From CAZJAD01 sp964543855 (GTDB taxonomy: Bacteria > Electryoneota > RPQS01 > DYHQ01), in NCBI GenBank assembly GCA_964543855.1, contig CAZJAD010000025.1, positions 1 through 24,548 of the forward strand: a stretch of DNA of 24,548 bases, given 5' to 3'. Under the pieces are notes generated by a model that ran no database searches, had not been told where the DNA came from, and saw nothing but the letters and a program-made list of their open reading frames with translations. Positions 1 to 8,864 of this stretch are shown piece after piece. The position numbers were made by a program, and so were the translations under genes. Numbering within the stretch: the stretch's first letter is position 1; each line of letters starts with the position of its first letter.

Positions 1-2191
1 GCGGATACGGAACATGCATAATCGTCTCCGCTCGATACTCCGACGGCCACGCCTTTTCGGAAAGGCTGCGCAGTGTCTGCCAGATTTCCTCCGTGATGAA
101 CGGCATGAATGGATGGAGCATTCGCAGCGACCCGTCCAGAACCGCCAGTGCCGTCGAGAGAATCTCTGCTTTCTCCCCGGAGGAAGCGTGAGCGAGGCGA
201 GTCTTGACAAGCTCAATGTACCAATCACACTGCTGTGACCAGAAGAACGCATAGACCGTCTTGACCGCATCGCCGAAACGGAATTCTTCGAGAGCACAGT
301 TCACTGCCTCCGCCGTCGAGAAGAACACCGAGACAATCCAGCGGTCCACAAGGTCTCGCGGCGGCTTGTCCCAAGTCTCGATTGGAGCGAAATGGATGTC
401 ATCCGCCTCCTCCACATTCATCAGCATGAACCGTGTGGCGTTCCAGATTTTGTTGGCAAAATTGCGACCGGTAGCGCACAGCGCATTATCATAGAGCAAA
501 TCACCACCGCGCGGCGTGAGCGACACCATCGTGAACCGCACGGCGTCCGCGCCGTACTCAGCCACAACATTAAGCGGATCGGGCGAATTGCCGAGCGACT
601 TCGACAGTTTGCGTCCGCGCTGATCCCGCACCATCCCCGTGAAATACACATCGTGAAACGGGACATCGCCCATCACTTCCAGCGACGACATGATCATCCG
701 CGCGACCCAGAGAAAAATAATATCCGGACCGGTGATCAGCACATTCGTCGGAAAAAAGTGACGAAGGTCTTCGGTATCATCCGGCCAGCCCAGCGTGGAA
801 AAAGGCCAGAGCCACGAACTGAACCAAGTGTCAAGCACATCCGGATCCTGTTCAAGCTTCGTCGAACGGCACTTCACGCATTTCTTCGGCGTATCCGTCT
901 CCACAATCACTTCGCCGCAATCCCGGCAATACCAGATCGGAATCCGATGCCCCCACCAGATTTGCCGCGAGATGCACCAATCCCGCACATTCTCGAGCCA
1001 GTGATAATAGGTCTTATCCCAGTGCGCCGGATGGAAACGCACCTTGCCACTCCGCACGGCGTCAATCGCTCCCTTGGCCAGAGGTTTCATCTTCACGAAC
1101 CACTGCTCGGAAAGGAGCGGCTCAATCACCGTGCCCGTCCGCTCGTTATGTCCGACCGCGTGGCGATACGGCTCGGTCTTCTCAAGGAAACCCTGAGCTT
1201 TCAAATCCTCCACGACCGCTTTGCGACATTCTTCACGCGTCATGCCGCGATACTTCGCCGGCGCCTCGTCCGTCATCCGTCCGTCCTTGCCGATGACGCT
1301 CACGAATTCCAGACCATGACGCTCTCCGATGTCAAAGTCGTTCGGGTCGTGCGCGGGAGTCACCTTGACGGCTCCCGTGCCGAACTCAGGATCCACGAGG
1401 TCGTCGGCAATGACAGGAATTTCACGGTCGCATAGAGGTAGTCGCAACTTCTTGCCCACATACGCGCCGTAGCGCTTGTCGCGTGAATTCACGGCAACCG
1501 CCGTATCTCCCAGCATCGTCTCCGGTCGGGTCGTTGCCACGGTAACATGGCCATCCCCGTCCGCCAACGGATAACGCTGATACCACAGAAAGGAATCAAC
1601 ATCACGGTATTGCACCTGCTCATCGGAGAGAGCGGTTTGCGATTCGGGATCCCAGTTGACGATGCGCTTGCCGCGGTAGATCAGACCCTTCCGATACAGG
1701 CGCACAAATATCTCGCGCACGGCACGAGACATCCCCTCGTCCATCGTGAATCGCTCGCGCGACCAGTCGCAGGACGCCCCGATCTTGCGCAATTGCTGCA
1801 GGATGATACCGCCGTACTCGTCCCTCCATTTCCAGATGCGCTCCAGGAGGGCCTCGCGGCCGAGGTCATACCGCGTCTTTCCTCCCTCGGCGTGCAACAT
1901 CGCTTCGACCTTAATCTGGGTCGCAATGCCGGCGTGGTCTGTTCCCGGCAGCCACAGCGTGTCCTCGCGCATCATCCGATGCCAGCGGATCAGAATATCC
2001 TGAAGTGTATTATTTAAGACATGGCCCATCGTGAGCATGCCCGTCACATTGGGCGGAGGAATCATGATAACGAACGGCTTGTGTCCCGCCACAATCGGAG
2101 CTACGAAGTCGCCTCGCTCTTCCCAGGTTCGGTAAATACGGTCCTCGATTGCCGAGGGATCATAGGTTTTGCTGAGTTTCAATTCAGGCAT
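1..2191 (-). CDS. valS: Valyl-tRNA synthetase, 3'-truncated by the window edge
   Basis: Class I aminoacyl-tRNA synthetase that charges tRNA-Val with valine in the cytoplasm. I translated the minus strand from the ATG at 2191; 730 codons are visible before the edge, against a usual 870-950, so the end of the tRNA-binding part and the C-terminal coiled coil lie outside. The N-terminal signature PPPNVTG is at residues 45-51, followed by the HIGH-type motif, which reads TMGH (54-57) instead of the usual HMGH. The editing-domain stretch ATTRPETMLGDTA is present. A CxxC pair (YCRDCGE and KKCVKC) lies before the second catalytic half. The KMSKS loop reads KLSKS at 528-532, a common variant. The anticodon-binding domain follows, with CDWYIEL and LHPFMPFITEEIW. 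The gene lies 51 bases beyond the rhomboid gene with only a weak GAGA upstream of its start. Identity is certain; the altered HIGH motif is the only oddity. Confidence 0.97.
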   Translation of the reverse strand, partial: MPELKLSKTYDPSAIEDRIYRTWEERGDFVAPIVAGHKPFVIMIPPPNVTGMLTMGHVLNNTLQDILIRWHRMMREDTLWLPGTDHAGIATQIKVEAMLHAEGGKTRYDLGREALLERIWKWRDEYGGIILQQLRKIGASCDWSRERFTMDEGMSRAVREIFVRLYRKGLIYRGKRIVNWDPESQTALSDEQVQYRDVDSFLWYQRYPLADGDGHVTVATTRPETMLGDTAVAVNSRDKRYGAYVGKKLRLPLCDREIPVIADDLVDPEFGTGAVKVTPAHDPNDFDIGERHGLEFVSVIGKDGRMTDEAPAKYRGMTREECRKAVVEDLKAQGFLEKTEPYRHAVGHNERTGTVIEPLLSEQWFVKMKPLAKGAIDAVRSGKVRFHPAHWDKTYYHWLENVRDWCISRQIWWGHRIPIWYCRDCGEVIVETDTPKKCVKCRSTKLEQDPDVLDTWFSSWLWPFSTLGWPDDTEDLRHFFPTNVLITGPDIIFLWVARMIMSSLEVMGDVPFHDVYFTGMVRDQRGRKLSKSLGNSPDPLNVVAEYGADAVRFTMVSLTPRGGDLLYDNALCATGRNFANKIWNATRFMLMNVEEADDIHFAPIETWDKPPRDLVDRWIVSVFFSTAEAVNCALEEFRFGDAVKTVYAFFWSQQCDWYIELVKTRLAHASSGEKAEILSTALAVLDGSLRMLHPFMPFITEEIWQTLRSLSEKAWPSEYRAETIMHVPYP

Positions 2192-2242
2192 AAGAGTTTC
2201 TCGCAACCAGTGTTTTCGAATCGATAATCCGTGGCCATCGCA

Positions 2243-2905
2243 TCAAAAGAGACGCAGCACTCTCACAAACAGGATTCCCGCCACGAAACCGCCGATGTGG
2301 GCAAACCAGGCGATTCCCTCTGGCTCTCCCCCAAAGCTCCCGAATCCTCCATGGATCTGGAGAAAGAACCACAGCCCCAAGAAAATGATGGCCGGAATCC
2401 GGATAAACTTGAAAATGATGATAAGCCAAACCAGCACGACGATGCGTGCCCGAGGATAGGTGATGGCATAGGCACCCAGAACCCCCGAAATAGCTCCACT
2501 CGCCCCAATCATCGGCACCAGTGAATCGTGAAAAACAACTGTGTGTGCAAATGCAGCCGCCACTCCACAAAGCAGATAGAAAATGATGAACCGAAAGTGA
2601 CCGAGATGGTCTTCAATATTCTTGCCGAAAATCCAGAGATAGAGCATGTTTCCGGCTAGGTGTAGAATCCCGCCGTGAAGGAACATCGAGGTGACCAGCG
2701 TAATCCAGCTCAGAGGCGGTGCGGGAAGTGCGCCAAAGTCATAGGCAACCACAGCCGGTATGGCACCGTAATTCATGACAAAATCTACGGCGGCGTCCGA
2801 GTTCAGCGTCAGCTGATAGAAAAAGATGGCGATGTTGGCCGCAATCAGCGACACGGTAATGACGGGCTTGCGCCGAGTCGGATTCTCATCACGAATAGGA
2901 ATCAT
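2243..2905 (-). CDS. Rhomboid-family intramembrane serine protease
   Basis: A 220-residue polytopic membrane protein of the rhomboid family, which cuts substrate transmembrane helices inside the lipid bilayer. The catalytic dyad is complete: the serine is in GASG (S136) and the histidine in AHIGG (H203). The conserved HLAGNM segment (H82, N86), which supplies oxyanion-hole residues in the family, is also present. Six hydrophobic segments are visible, beginning around residue 15, and there is a short polar N-terminus. Length fits a basic six-helix bacterial rhomboid without extra domains. The ATG is 4 bases after the stop of the M23 peptidase gene, so it looks co-transcribed with the shape operon, although no clear ribosome-binding site is visible and translation may depend on the upstream gene. 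The substrate cannot be told from sequence. Confidence 0.93.
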   Translation of the reverse strand: MIPIRDENPTRRKPVITVSLIAANIAIFFYQLTLNSDAAVDFVMNYGAIPAVVAYDFGALPAPPLSWITLVTSMFLHGGILHLAGNMLYLWIFGKNIEDHLGHFRFIIFYLLCGVAAAFAHTVVFHDSLVPMIGASGAISGVLGAYAITYPRARIVVLVWLIIIFKFIRIPAIIFLGLWFFLQIHGGFGSFGGEPEGIAWFAHIGGFVAGILFVRVLRLF

Positions 2906-2909
2906 GCTG

Positions 2910-4514
2910 CTATCGCACCGTCACGCTCTTCTCGAGCACCGTCTCGTTGCCCACCTTATCCTTCGCACGCAGCACGACTTTGTGCTCTCCCGGTCGCAGC
3001 TGGAAAGGTGTCCAGATAAGCCCTCCCTCTTCTTCCGGCTCGTATTCTGCAATAGCTCTTTGTTCGTCAACGCGGCATCGGACACTTCGATCATCAACCC
3101 CCGTTTCTTCGTCTCGCGCCCTGAAGAAGAGTCCTCCACTTGCCACCCACAGCGACAGCGTCGGCGCCGTCGTATCCCGCGCGACACCATAAGTGCTGGT
3201 GTACGAGATTTTCGCGATCAGCCGCGCGCCGCTCCTGTCCCGAGCCGCCGATAGAAAGCGCTTGTCGCCATTTCTTATCTCATAGAGATATGCGCCGCGC
3301 TTCGCATTTTCATCGCTCTCATGATACGAGAGTGTCGCCCGGTAATACAGGCCGAGCCTGTCGGGTTGCACCGAGACTTCGCTCTCCGTTCCCCCGATGG
3401 CGAGTTCGAGCGGCGGCGAGGTCTCTCTCGGATCAAGTGCGAGCCGAAAGCCTCCCACGCCCTGCTCTGAGACCCCGACGCCGCCGACTGGCAAATCTTC
3501 ATCAATGGACGCGTGCCGAGCCTCAGCAGTGAGCTCAAGCCGTATCCGCGCGCGATTGTGCGCCGCATCATAGATATCAAGAACGAATTCCTCGGTCTCA
3601 TCCACCAGCGCACGAAACGGCTTGAAGTCTCCAACCTCACCCGCGTGGAGACGCCACCATTCCACGCGATCATAGCGCCAGCCGGGATAGTCAACCGATG
3701 CCCACAGGGTCGGCTGTGCGAGCAAATCGATCCCATCGCGACGAACATCGGCCAGCGTGTCACGCGTTTGTTCCTGCCACAGGACGCACCGAGTCCATGG
3801 TCGGTGTTGTCCGAACGGCAACGGGTCGCGAGCCTTCACGAGCAGCACGAAGGGCACTCCATCCGCTACGCGCGCGCGACCTCGAAAATCCCCGGCGGCT
3901 TTCTCGAGTGGAATCGGTCTGCCCTGCGAGTATCTCCCGGAACGCTCGTCGGACAGTTCCACAAGACGCAATCCATAAACGCGAGGCCGTTGGGTGTCAT
4001 TCCGGCGATACTCAACGAACGGATCGATCTGAACGGCACCTCGCCGGAATTCGAAATGCAGATGCGCCGCGCCAACACCGGATGAACCCGTCCAGGCAAT
4101 TGTCTCCCCTCGTTCAAAGCTGAGCTCTCCACGCTCGAGCGGAAAGTCGACTCGATAGATGCCGTCTTCGAGCTGCTTGGCCCGCACGACCGACTCAATC
4201 TCAGGCGCGAATCGCGACAAATGCGCATAGACTGCCGTGCGCCCATCGGGAAGGCGCAGATAGACCGTCCGGCCATAACCCGTCGGCGAGATGGCAATGC
4301 GCTCAACCCAACCGTCGTCCACGGCCACGCATGCCAGCTCTTCTCCTCGGGTACGAACATCGATGCCGCCGTGGAAATGGCTGCTGCGATGCTCACCGAA
4401 GCCTGACGTCAGTTCTCGACTGTCAGGCAGCGGCCACAGAAGATCTCCCGCTGTCCCAACGGACGGCAGGAATCCCAAGAGCAGAATGAAGGTGCACCAG
4501 TACCGAGCAGACAT
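2910..4514 (-). CDS. Exported M23-family (LytM-type) peptidase with C-terminal beta-rich region
   Basis: Predicted secreted zinc metallopeptidase, about 534 residues. The family cuts peptide cross-bridges or stems in peptidoglycan. From the ATG at 4514 the protein begins with a signal peptide (MSARYWC, then a hydrophobic stretch ending near SVGTAG). The M23 domain follows directly, within residues 25-170. Its zinc ligands are complete: HGGID gives H48 and D52, HLHF gives H151 and H153, and YAHL supplies the further histidine H98. The remaining 360 residues are unrecognised, look beta-rich, and end in an Ig-like segment (LRPGEHKVVLRAKDKVGN). The chosen start overlaps the rodA stop as TGATG. 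An in-frame ATG at 4529 is an alternative. The open frame extends to 4634 but that part would cover the rodA coding end. Placement after rodA suggests a hydrolase serving sidewall growth; that role is inferred. Confidence 0.9.
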   Translation of the reverse strand: MSARYWCTFILLLGFLPSVGTAGDLLWPLPDSRELTSGFGEHRSSHFHGGIDVRTRGEELACVAVDDGWVERIAISPTGYGRTVYLRLPDGRTAVYAHLSRFAPEIESVVRAKQLEDGIYRVDFPLERGELSFERGETIAWTGSSGVGAAHLHFEFRRGAVQIDPFVEYRRNDTQRPRVYGLRLVELSDERSGRYSQGRPIPLEKAAGDFRGRARVADGVPFVLLVKARDPLPFGQHRPWTRCVLWQEQTRDTLADVRRDGIDLLAQPTLWASVDYPGWRYDRVEWWRLHAGEVGDFKPFRALVDETEEFVLDIYDAAHNRARIRLELTAEARHASIDEDLPVGGVGVSEQGVGGFRLALDPRETSPPLELAIGGTESEVSVQPDRLGLYYRATLSYHESDENAKRGAYLYEIRNGDKRFLSAARDRSGARLIAKISYTSTYGVARDTTAPTLSLWVASGGLFFRARDEETGVDDRSVRCRVDEQRAIAEYEPEEEGGLIWTPFQLRPGEHKVVLRAKDKVGNETVLEKSVTVR

Positions 4515-5734
4515 CAATATTCGCGCCATCGCATCGTAATCCCCAGGAGCAGTCCCATCATAGTCATGTAAACGAAAAGCGAAGATCCTCCGTAACTGAC
4601 GAACGGCAGGGGCAATCCCGTCACGGGCAACCACCCGACGGTCATCAAGAGATTCGTCAAAGTCTGGAAGCCCAATGTGGAAACGATCCCGACAGCCACC
4701 AGACCGCTGAACGGGTTGTGGGTGCGACTCGCGATCCGGATCCCACGAATGATAATAATGCTGAACAGCGCGAGCAAGAACACCGCTCCCAGAAAACCGA
4801 ATTCCTCACCCCACGCCGAAAAGATGAAATCCGTGTGCTGTTCAGGCAGAAATTTCAACTGCGTTTGCGTGCCGTGAAGAAACCCCCGCCCCGCGATGCC
4901 GCCGGACCCAATGGCAATTCTTGACTGGATAATCTGGTACGCCGAACCCAGTGGATCCGCCTCGGGATTCAAGAAGGTCAGGATGCGCCGCCTCTGATAT
5001 TCATGCAGGTGCATCCAGAGCCGAGGCGCAACCGCCCCGGCGATCAGATAGATGCCGCTCACCGAAACAAGCGCCATCAGGCGCAATCGCTGACGCCAGA
5101 GGATCGCGACGAGGACAATGAGCAAACCCACATGAAGCCCGAGACTCCAGCTCGTCACAACGGCGATGATGGGCATCACGACGATGAGAAGATGCGACGC
5201 GGGCACGCCAGCCCAGCCCAGCATGCAGAAAGCCGTCACCGGAAAAACGACGGCCGTGCCCAAATCGGGCTCCGCCATCACCAGCACCATCGGCACAAGT
5301 CCCATCAGCAAACCGCCGGCAATCACGCGTGCGCTGGCAATGTTCTTGGCATGATCCGACAGAAGGCGGGCGATGCCGACGATGAGCGCCATCTTCATCA
5401 CCTCAGAGGGCTGGAACCGCATGGCCCCAATCGCAAACCATCGCGTCGCACCGAGCCCACTCTTCCCCGCAAAGAGAACGACAAAGAGCAACAACAAACT
5501 CAACCCGAAAACCACATACGCCAGCGACTGGACAACGCGCGTCGGCAACATCATCGCCACCACGAGACCGCCGAGCCCGATGATTGCCCAGATCAATTGC
5601 CGTTCGAGATAAACAAGCTCTGCACCACCGGCCACGGCGAACGAGGTACTGTAGTTCGCCAGAAGCCCAACACCAACGAGCGCCAGAACGCTCGCCGCAA
5701 TCGCCACATCCGGAGGCTTGAACTTACCCGGCAT
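4514..5734 (-). CDS. rodA: Rod-shape SEDS peptidoglycan glycosyltransferase RodA
   Basis: Polytopic membrane protein of the SEDS family (RodA/FtsW/SpoVE) that polymerises lipid II into glycan strands together with a class B penicillin-binding protein. About 406 residues with some ten hydrophobic segments. Family hallmarks are visible: GATRW..IG..RFQPSE near residues 95-111, AEPDLGTA at 154-161, and the late loop PEQHTDFIFSAWGEEFGF at 297-314, whose aspartate (D302) matches the essential aspartate of RodA proteins. Pairing with mrdA next door marks it as RodA rather than FtsW. The ATG at 5734 overlaps the mrdA stop as TGATG; a GTG one codon earlier (5737) is possible. Its own stop overlaps the next gene in the same way, implying translational coupling on both sides. 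Confidence 0.96.
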   Translation of the reverse strand: MPGKFKPPDVAIAASVLALVGVGLLANYSTSFAVAGGAELVYLERQLIWAIIGLGGLVVAMMLPTRVVQSLAYVVFGLSLLLLFVVLFAGKSGLGATRWFAIGAMRFQPSEVMKMALIVGIARLLSDHAKNIASARVIAGGLLMGLVPMVLVMAEPDLGTAVVFPVTAFCMLGWAGVPASHLLIVVMPIIAVVTSWSLGLHVGLLIVLVAILWRQRLRLMALVSVSGIYLIAGAVAPRLWMHLHEYQRRRILTFLNPEADPLGSAYQIIQSRIAIGSGGIAGRGFLHGTQTQLKFLPEQHTDFIFSAWGEEFGFLGAVFLLALFSIIIIRGIRIASRTHNPFSGLVAVGIVSTLGFQTLTNLLMTVGWLPVTGLPLPFVSYGGSSLFVYMTMMGLLLGITMRWREY

Positions 5735-7542
5735 CACTCATAACCATCAGTCACATCCATCGCAAACAGTCCGGGGCCCTGGAACTTTCGCTGAACATAG
5801 TCCCGCATGAGGATACCGGCCAGAGGTCCAGCTCCACTCGCGCCGTGACCACCGAATTCCACCAGAACACAAACAGCAATCTGCGGACTGTCATAAGGCG
5901 CAAAACCGACAAACCAGGCATGATCCTCCCCGTGAGGATTCTGAGCCGTGCCGGTTTTCCCCGCCATCGGCAGCGCTCTATCCGCCAGAAAGCGGGCCGT
6001 TCCATGGCCACCCATCACCACGCGCCTCGTACCCTCCCGAATAAGCCGCATGTTTTCCGCGGTCGCATCGATAGGCACTTCTTCGCGGTTATCCGGCGTC
6101 CAGACCTCTCCGGTCTTGGAGTCTTTGATTTCACGAACCAGATGCGGTCGCCGCCACATCTTACCATCGGCGATGGCGGCCATGTAGGCGCATATCTGTA
6201 ACGGCGTAACGAGCACTTCACCCTGACCGATAGAAATGGAAGGAATGTAGCCGCGCGTCCAGCCATTCTTCCCATAGCGGCGGTCATAATACTCGACAGA
6301 CGGAGCGATTCCCGCTGCTTCACTGCCGATGTCGATCCCTGTCTTTGTCCCCAAATGAAAACGCTGCATGGCCCGGTGAATGCCGTCGGGACCCAGTTCC
6401 AATCCCAAGGTGTAGAAAAACACGTCGCAGCTCTGCTCGATGGCATCCAGCACCCCCATACGCCCGTGCCCCCACGGGCGCCAGCACGAGAAGGAGCGAT
6501 TACCGACCCGCAGAGCGCCGTGGCAGTAGACGCTCCAACCACGCTCGATCGTTCCGGACTCCAAACCTTCCATGAGAATGGCCATCTTAATCGTTGAGCC
6601 AGGCGGGTAAGTCGACTGAACCGCGCGGTTCAACATCGGCTTGGATGTATCCGAGACGAGTCGCTGCCAATCCGTGGACGCAACGGCTCCGGCGAAAATA
6701 TCCGGGTCGTAAGTCGGCGCGCTCGCCAGCGCCAGCACCTCTCCTGTCGAAGGTTCGATGGCAACGATGGCGCCTGTCTTGCCGACCAGCAACGACTCCG
6801 CCAGCATCTGAAGCCTCAGGTCCAGCGTCAAATGGAGGTCTTGACCGGGAACAGGTTCCAGGCGTGGCCCGGCCTGCTCTCCAACCTCCTGACCAAAGAC
6901 ATCCACCACGACCATCCGATGCCCCTTGCGACCGCGAAGCAGACCGTCGTAGGCCCTCTCCAATCCGCGCTTACCCACAAGATCTCCCGCCTTGCACCCC
7001 GCGAACTGAGGCAGCTCCTCCGGCGATACCTCAGCCACATAACCCAGAAGATGCGCCGCCGAGCTCGTCAGATAATAGCGCTTCGGCTCCACCTGAAGGA
7101 AAAGCCCGGGGAGCGCATCTCGCTGCTCCTCAATCTGCGAGAGCCGAGCGAAGCTGAGGTCGCGCTGGAGTCGCTGCGGCAGAAAAGGATACCGCGCTGA
7201 TTGAAACAGCTGGCTGGTGTCCCCCTTGTCCTCACAACCGAGTATTTGGCCAATCTTGGCAAGCGCAAGTGGACTCTTCTCGATCTCGGCGGGAACACCG
7301 TAAAGCGTGTACGCCGGACCATTGCTGACGAGCAGACAGTCGTTGCGATCATACATTGCGCCGCGCACGGGGACGATCTCGACGAGTCGGATACGATTAC
7401 TCTCGGATTTCTCTCGAAGCTCGCTGCCCAGCAACAACTGCAGGTAGGCCAGCCGCAAGGTTAAGAGCCCGAAGAGCAACCCGCCGACAATCAAGAATGT
7501 CCACGAGCGATGCCACCCACCGAATGAATCCGTCCTTGCCAT
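5734..7542 (-). CDS. mrdA: Penicillin-binding protein 2 (peptidoglycan DD-transpeptidase)
   Basis: Class B penicillin-binding protein of the elongation complex, 602 residues, which cross-links peptidoglycan outside the membrane and partners RodA. A short cytoplasmic tail (1-14) precedes one transmembrane anchor (about 15-38). The pedestal dimerisation region follows, starting with the conserved VPVRGAMYDRN (58-68). The transpeptidase domain has all three active-site motifs: the nucleophile in STIK (S316, K319; the family usually has STFK), SCD at 371-373, and KTG at 529-531. Length is typical. The ATG at 7542 lies 3 bases past the mreD stop, and the gene ends in a TGATG overlap with rodA. It should be a beta-lactam target. 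The order mreD-mrdA-rodA is the classical arrangement, which makes the assignment very firm. Confidence 0.97.
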   Translation of the reverse strand: MARTDSFGGWHRSWTFLIVGGLLFGLLTLRLAYLQLLLGSELREKSESNRIRLVEIVPVRGAMYDRNDCLLVSNGPAYTLYGVPAEIEKSPLALAKIGQILGCEDKGDTSQLFQSARYPFLPQRLQRDLSFARLSQIEEQRDALPGLFLQVEPKRYYLTSSAAHLLGYVAEVSPEELPQFAGCKAGDLVGKRGLERAYDGLLRGRKGHRMVVVDVFGQEVGEQAGPRLEPVPGQDLHLTLDLRLQMLAESLLVGKTGAIVAIEPSTGEVLALASAPTYDPDIFAGAVASTDWQRLVSDTSKPMLNRAVQSTYPPGSTIKMAILMEGLESGTIERGWSVYCHGALRVGNRSFSCWRPWGHGRMGVLDAIEQSCDVFFYTLGLELGPDGIHRAMQRFHLGTKTGIDIGSEAAGIAPSVEYYDRRYGKNGWTRGYIPSISIGQGEVLVTPLQICAYMAAIADGKMWRRPHLVREIKDSKTGEVWTPDNREEVPIDATAENMRLIREGTRRVVMGGHGTARFLADRALPMAGKTGTAQNPHGEDHAWFVGFAPYDSPQIAVCVLVEFGGHGASGAGPLAGILMRDYVQRKFQGPGLFAMDVTDGYE

Positions 7543-7545
7543 CAG

Positions 7546-8016
7546 CTATCGCGACTTGTATAAGGGGGAAACAAACCAGATGATACCCAGCGCCGTTGTG
7601 TAGATAGCGCTCGGCACTCCGTAGCGCAAATACAGGTCAACAAACGGCAAATCGACTCCGCGCGACCGAAAATAAAACACGATAATCTGCTGAAAGAGCG
7701 CAGCGCAAAGAAGCATCAACGCCCAGGGCCAGTGCAGCCGAAACGGACCGCTGCGCCACAACTTCCCCACTCCGAATCCCGCGACGACACCGGCAAACAT
7801 CAGCACACCCGCCGGTTCACCGCCAAGAAAATCGAGAGCCAGTCCGCACAAACCCCCGCTCACGGCTCCAGCCACCGGGCCATTGCGAAGCCCTTGGTAG
7901 ACGATGAAAGGCAGGAGCAAATCCGGTCGTGCACCGCCGATCGTCAACAACCCACCCAAGGAAGCTTGAATCAGGAAAAGCAGGAAGGCCCAGCCGACCC
8001 GGGAAAGTACCGTCAT
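7546..8016 (-). CDS. mreD: Rod shape-determining protein MreD
   Basis: Small membrane protein of 156 residues that belongs to the MreBCD complex and helps connect the cytoplasmic MreB filament with periplasmic wall synthesis. About five hydrophobic segments span most of the chain, with the PDLLLPFIVYQGLRNGPVAG region near residues 31-50 and GLALDFLGGEP near 58-68, both characteristic of MreD. Sequence conservation in this family is low, so the position between mreC and mrdA carries much of the weight. The ATG overlaps the mreC stop as TGATG, and the stop is 3 bases before mrdA. Length agrees with the family norm of about 160-170 residues. Confidence 0.93.
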   Translation of the reverse strand: MTVLSRVGWAFLLFLIQASLGGLLTIGGARPDLLLPFIVYQGLRNGPVAGAVSGGLCGLALDFLGGEPAGVLMFAGVVAGFGVGKLWRSGPFRLHWPWALMLLCAALFQQIIVFYFRSRGVDLPFVDLYLRYGVPSAIYTTALGIIWFVSPLYKSR

Positions 8017-8843
8017 CAGTCTCCTCGGCCCTCGTCAGTCTGCGAAGCCGACTCACTGACGCTCGGCACCAAGATGAAAACCTCCTCAATCGTCTGCAGT
8101 TCCGCCAAGGGCTCGAGGTGCACATCCTTGAACTGGTCCCGCGGCTCTTTGGGAAGTTCGCTGACAACGGCGGTCCGAATTCCCGCGGGGAACACGCCAC
8201 CCTGACCCGTCGTCACCGCCAAATCACCAACCGACACATCCGCTCCCGTGGGGATGCCGTCCATGATCCACACATCTCCCTCGAGCCATTTCATGATGCC
8301 CTGCACCCGGGTCCGCTCGACGGTCAGTGATACGCCGAAACTCTTGCCCCGGATCGTCTGCACAACGCAGGTATGCGGCGAGACCTGCACGACTTTCCCG
8401 ATGAGTCCTCGAGGAGTCACGACCGCCGCATCGCGCGTGACCCCCTTTCTGGCTCCCACATTCAATACAACGCTGCCCCCGATACCCGGCCCCGGATGCG
8501 CAATGACTTCGGCCGGTATCAGAGACCATGGAGCCACTTCGCGGAAGTCCAGCATGCCGCGAAGCCGCTCGTTTTCGAGAGCGTCCTCTCGCAGCAAGCT
8601 GTTCTCCACCGCCAATTTCATGGCTTGTTGGCGCAGAATCCGGTTATCGTGCCAGAGAGTGAAGACCTCCGGGACCACTCGCAAAGGTCGCAGGAAAAAC
8701 CCGGCCACATCCGACCATTCCTGCCGCGCCACTTGCAGAGCCCGGGCCTGCCCAAAGAGAAGGAAAATCAGCGAAACGCTGACGCCAATCCCGAAAACAA
8801 TCCAATCCGTTCCGGCAAAGCGCCGGTGCGAATGGGTGCGCAT
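8016..8843 (-). CDS. mreC: Rod shape-determining protein MreC
   Basis: Bitopic membrane protein of 275 residues whose periplasmic part binds and activates penicillin-binding protein 2. Residues 1-14 are basic and cytoplasmic. One transmembrane helix covers about 15-33. A helical, coiled-coil-forming stretch at about 55-100 is rich in charged residues and leucine (ILRQQAMKLAVENSLLRED). Two beta-barrel subdomains occupy about 105-265, with NVGARKGV and GLIGKVVQVSP typical of MreC. The ATG at 8843 lies 21 bases after the mreB stop with a weak GAG upstream. The gene ends in a TGATG overlap with mreD. Length is normal and nothing is missing. Confidence 0.96.
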   Translation of the reverse strand: MRTHSHRRFAGTDWIVFGIGVSVSLIFLLFGQARALQVARQEWSDVAGFFLRPLRVVPEVFTLWHDNRILRQQAMKLAVENSLLREDALENERLRGMLDFREVAPWSLIPAEVIAHPGPGIGGSVVLNVGARKGVTRDAAVVTPRGLIGKVVQVSPHTCVVQTIRGKSFGVSLTVERTRVQGIMKWLEGDVWIMDGIPTGADVSVGDLAVTTGQGGVFPAGIRTAVVSELPKEPRDQFKDVHLEPLAELQTIEEVFILVPSVSESASQTDEGRGD

Positions 8844-8864
8844 GATAAAGCTCGCTGCTCGCCG

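Noticed and set aside
392..1435. 347-residue open frame on the plus strand
   Set aside because: It is the exact antisense of valS, in the register where rare valS codons leave no plus-strand stops; the minus-strand translation is a full ValS with all domains.
4515..4634. Upstream extension of the M23 peptidase frame
   Set aside because: It overlaps 120 bases of rodA and would bury the signal peptide; the TGATG start gives a clean signal peptide at the N-terminus.
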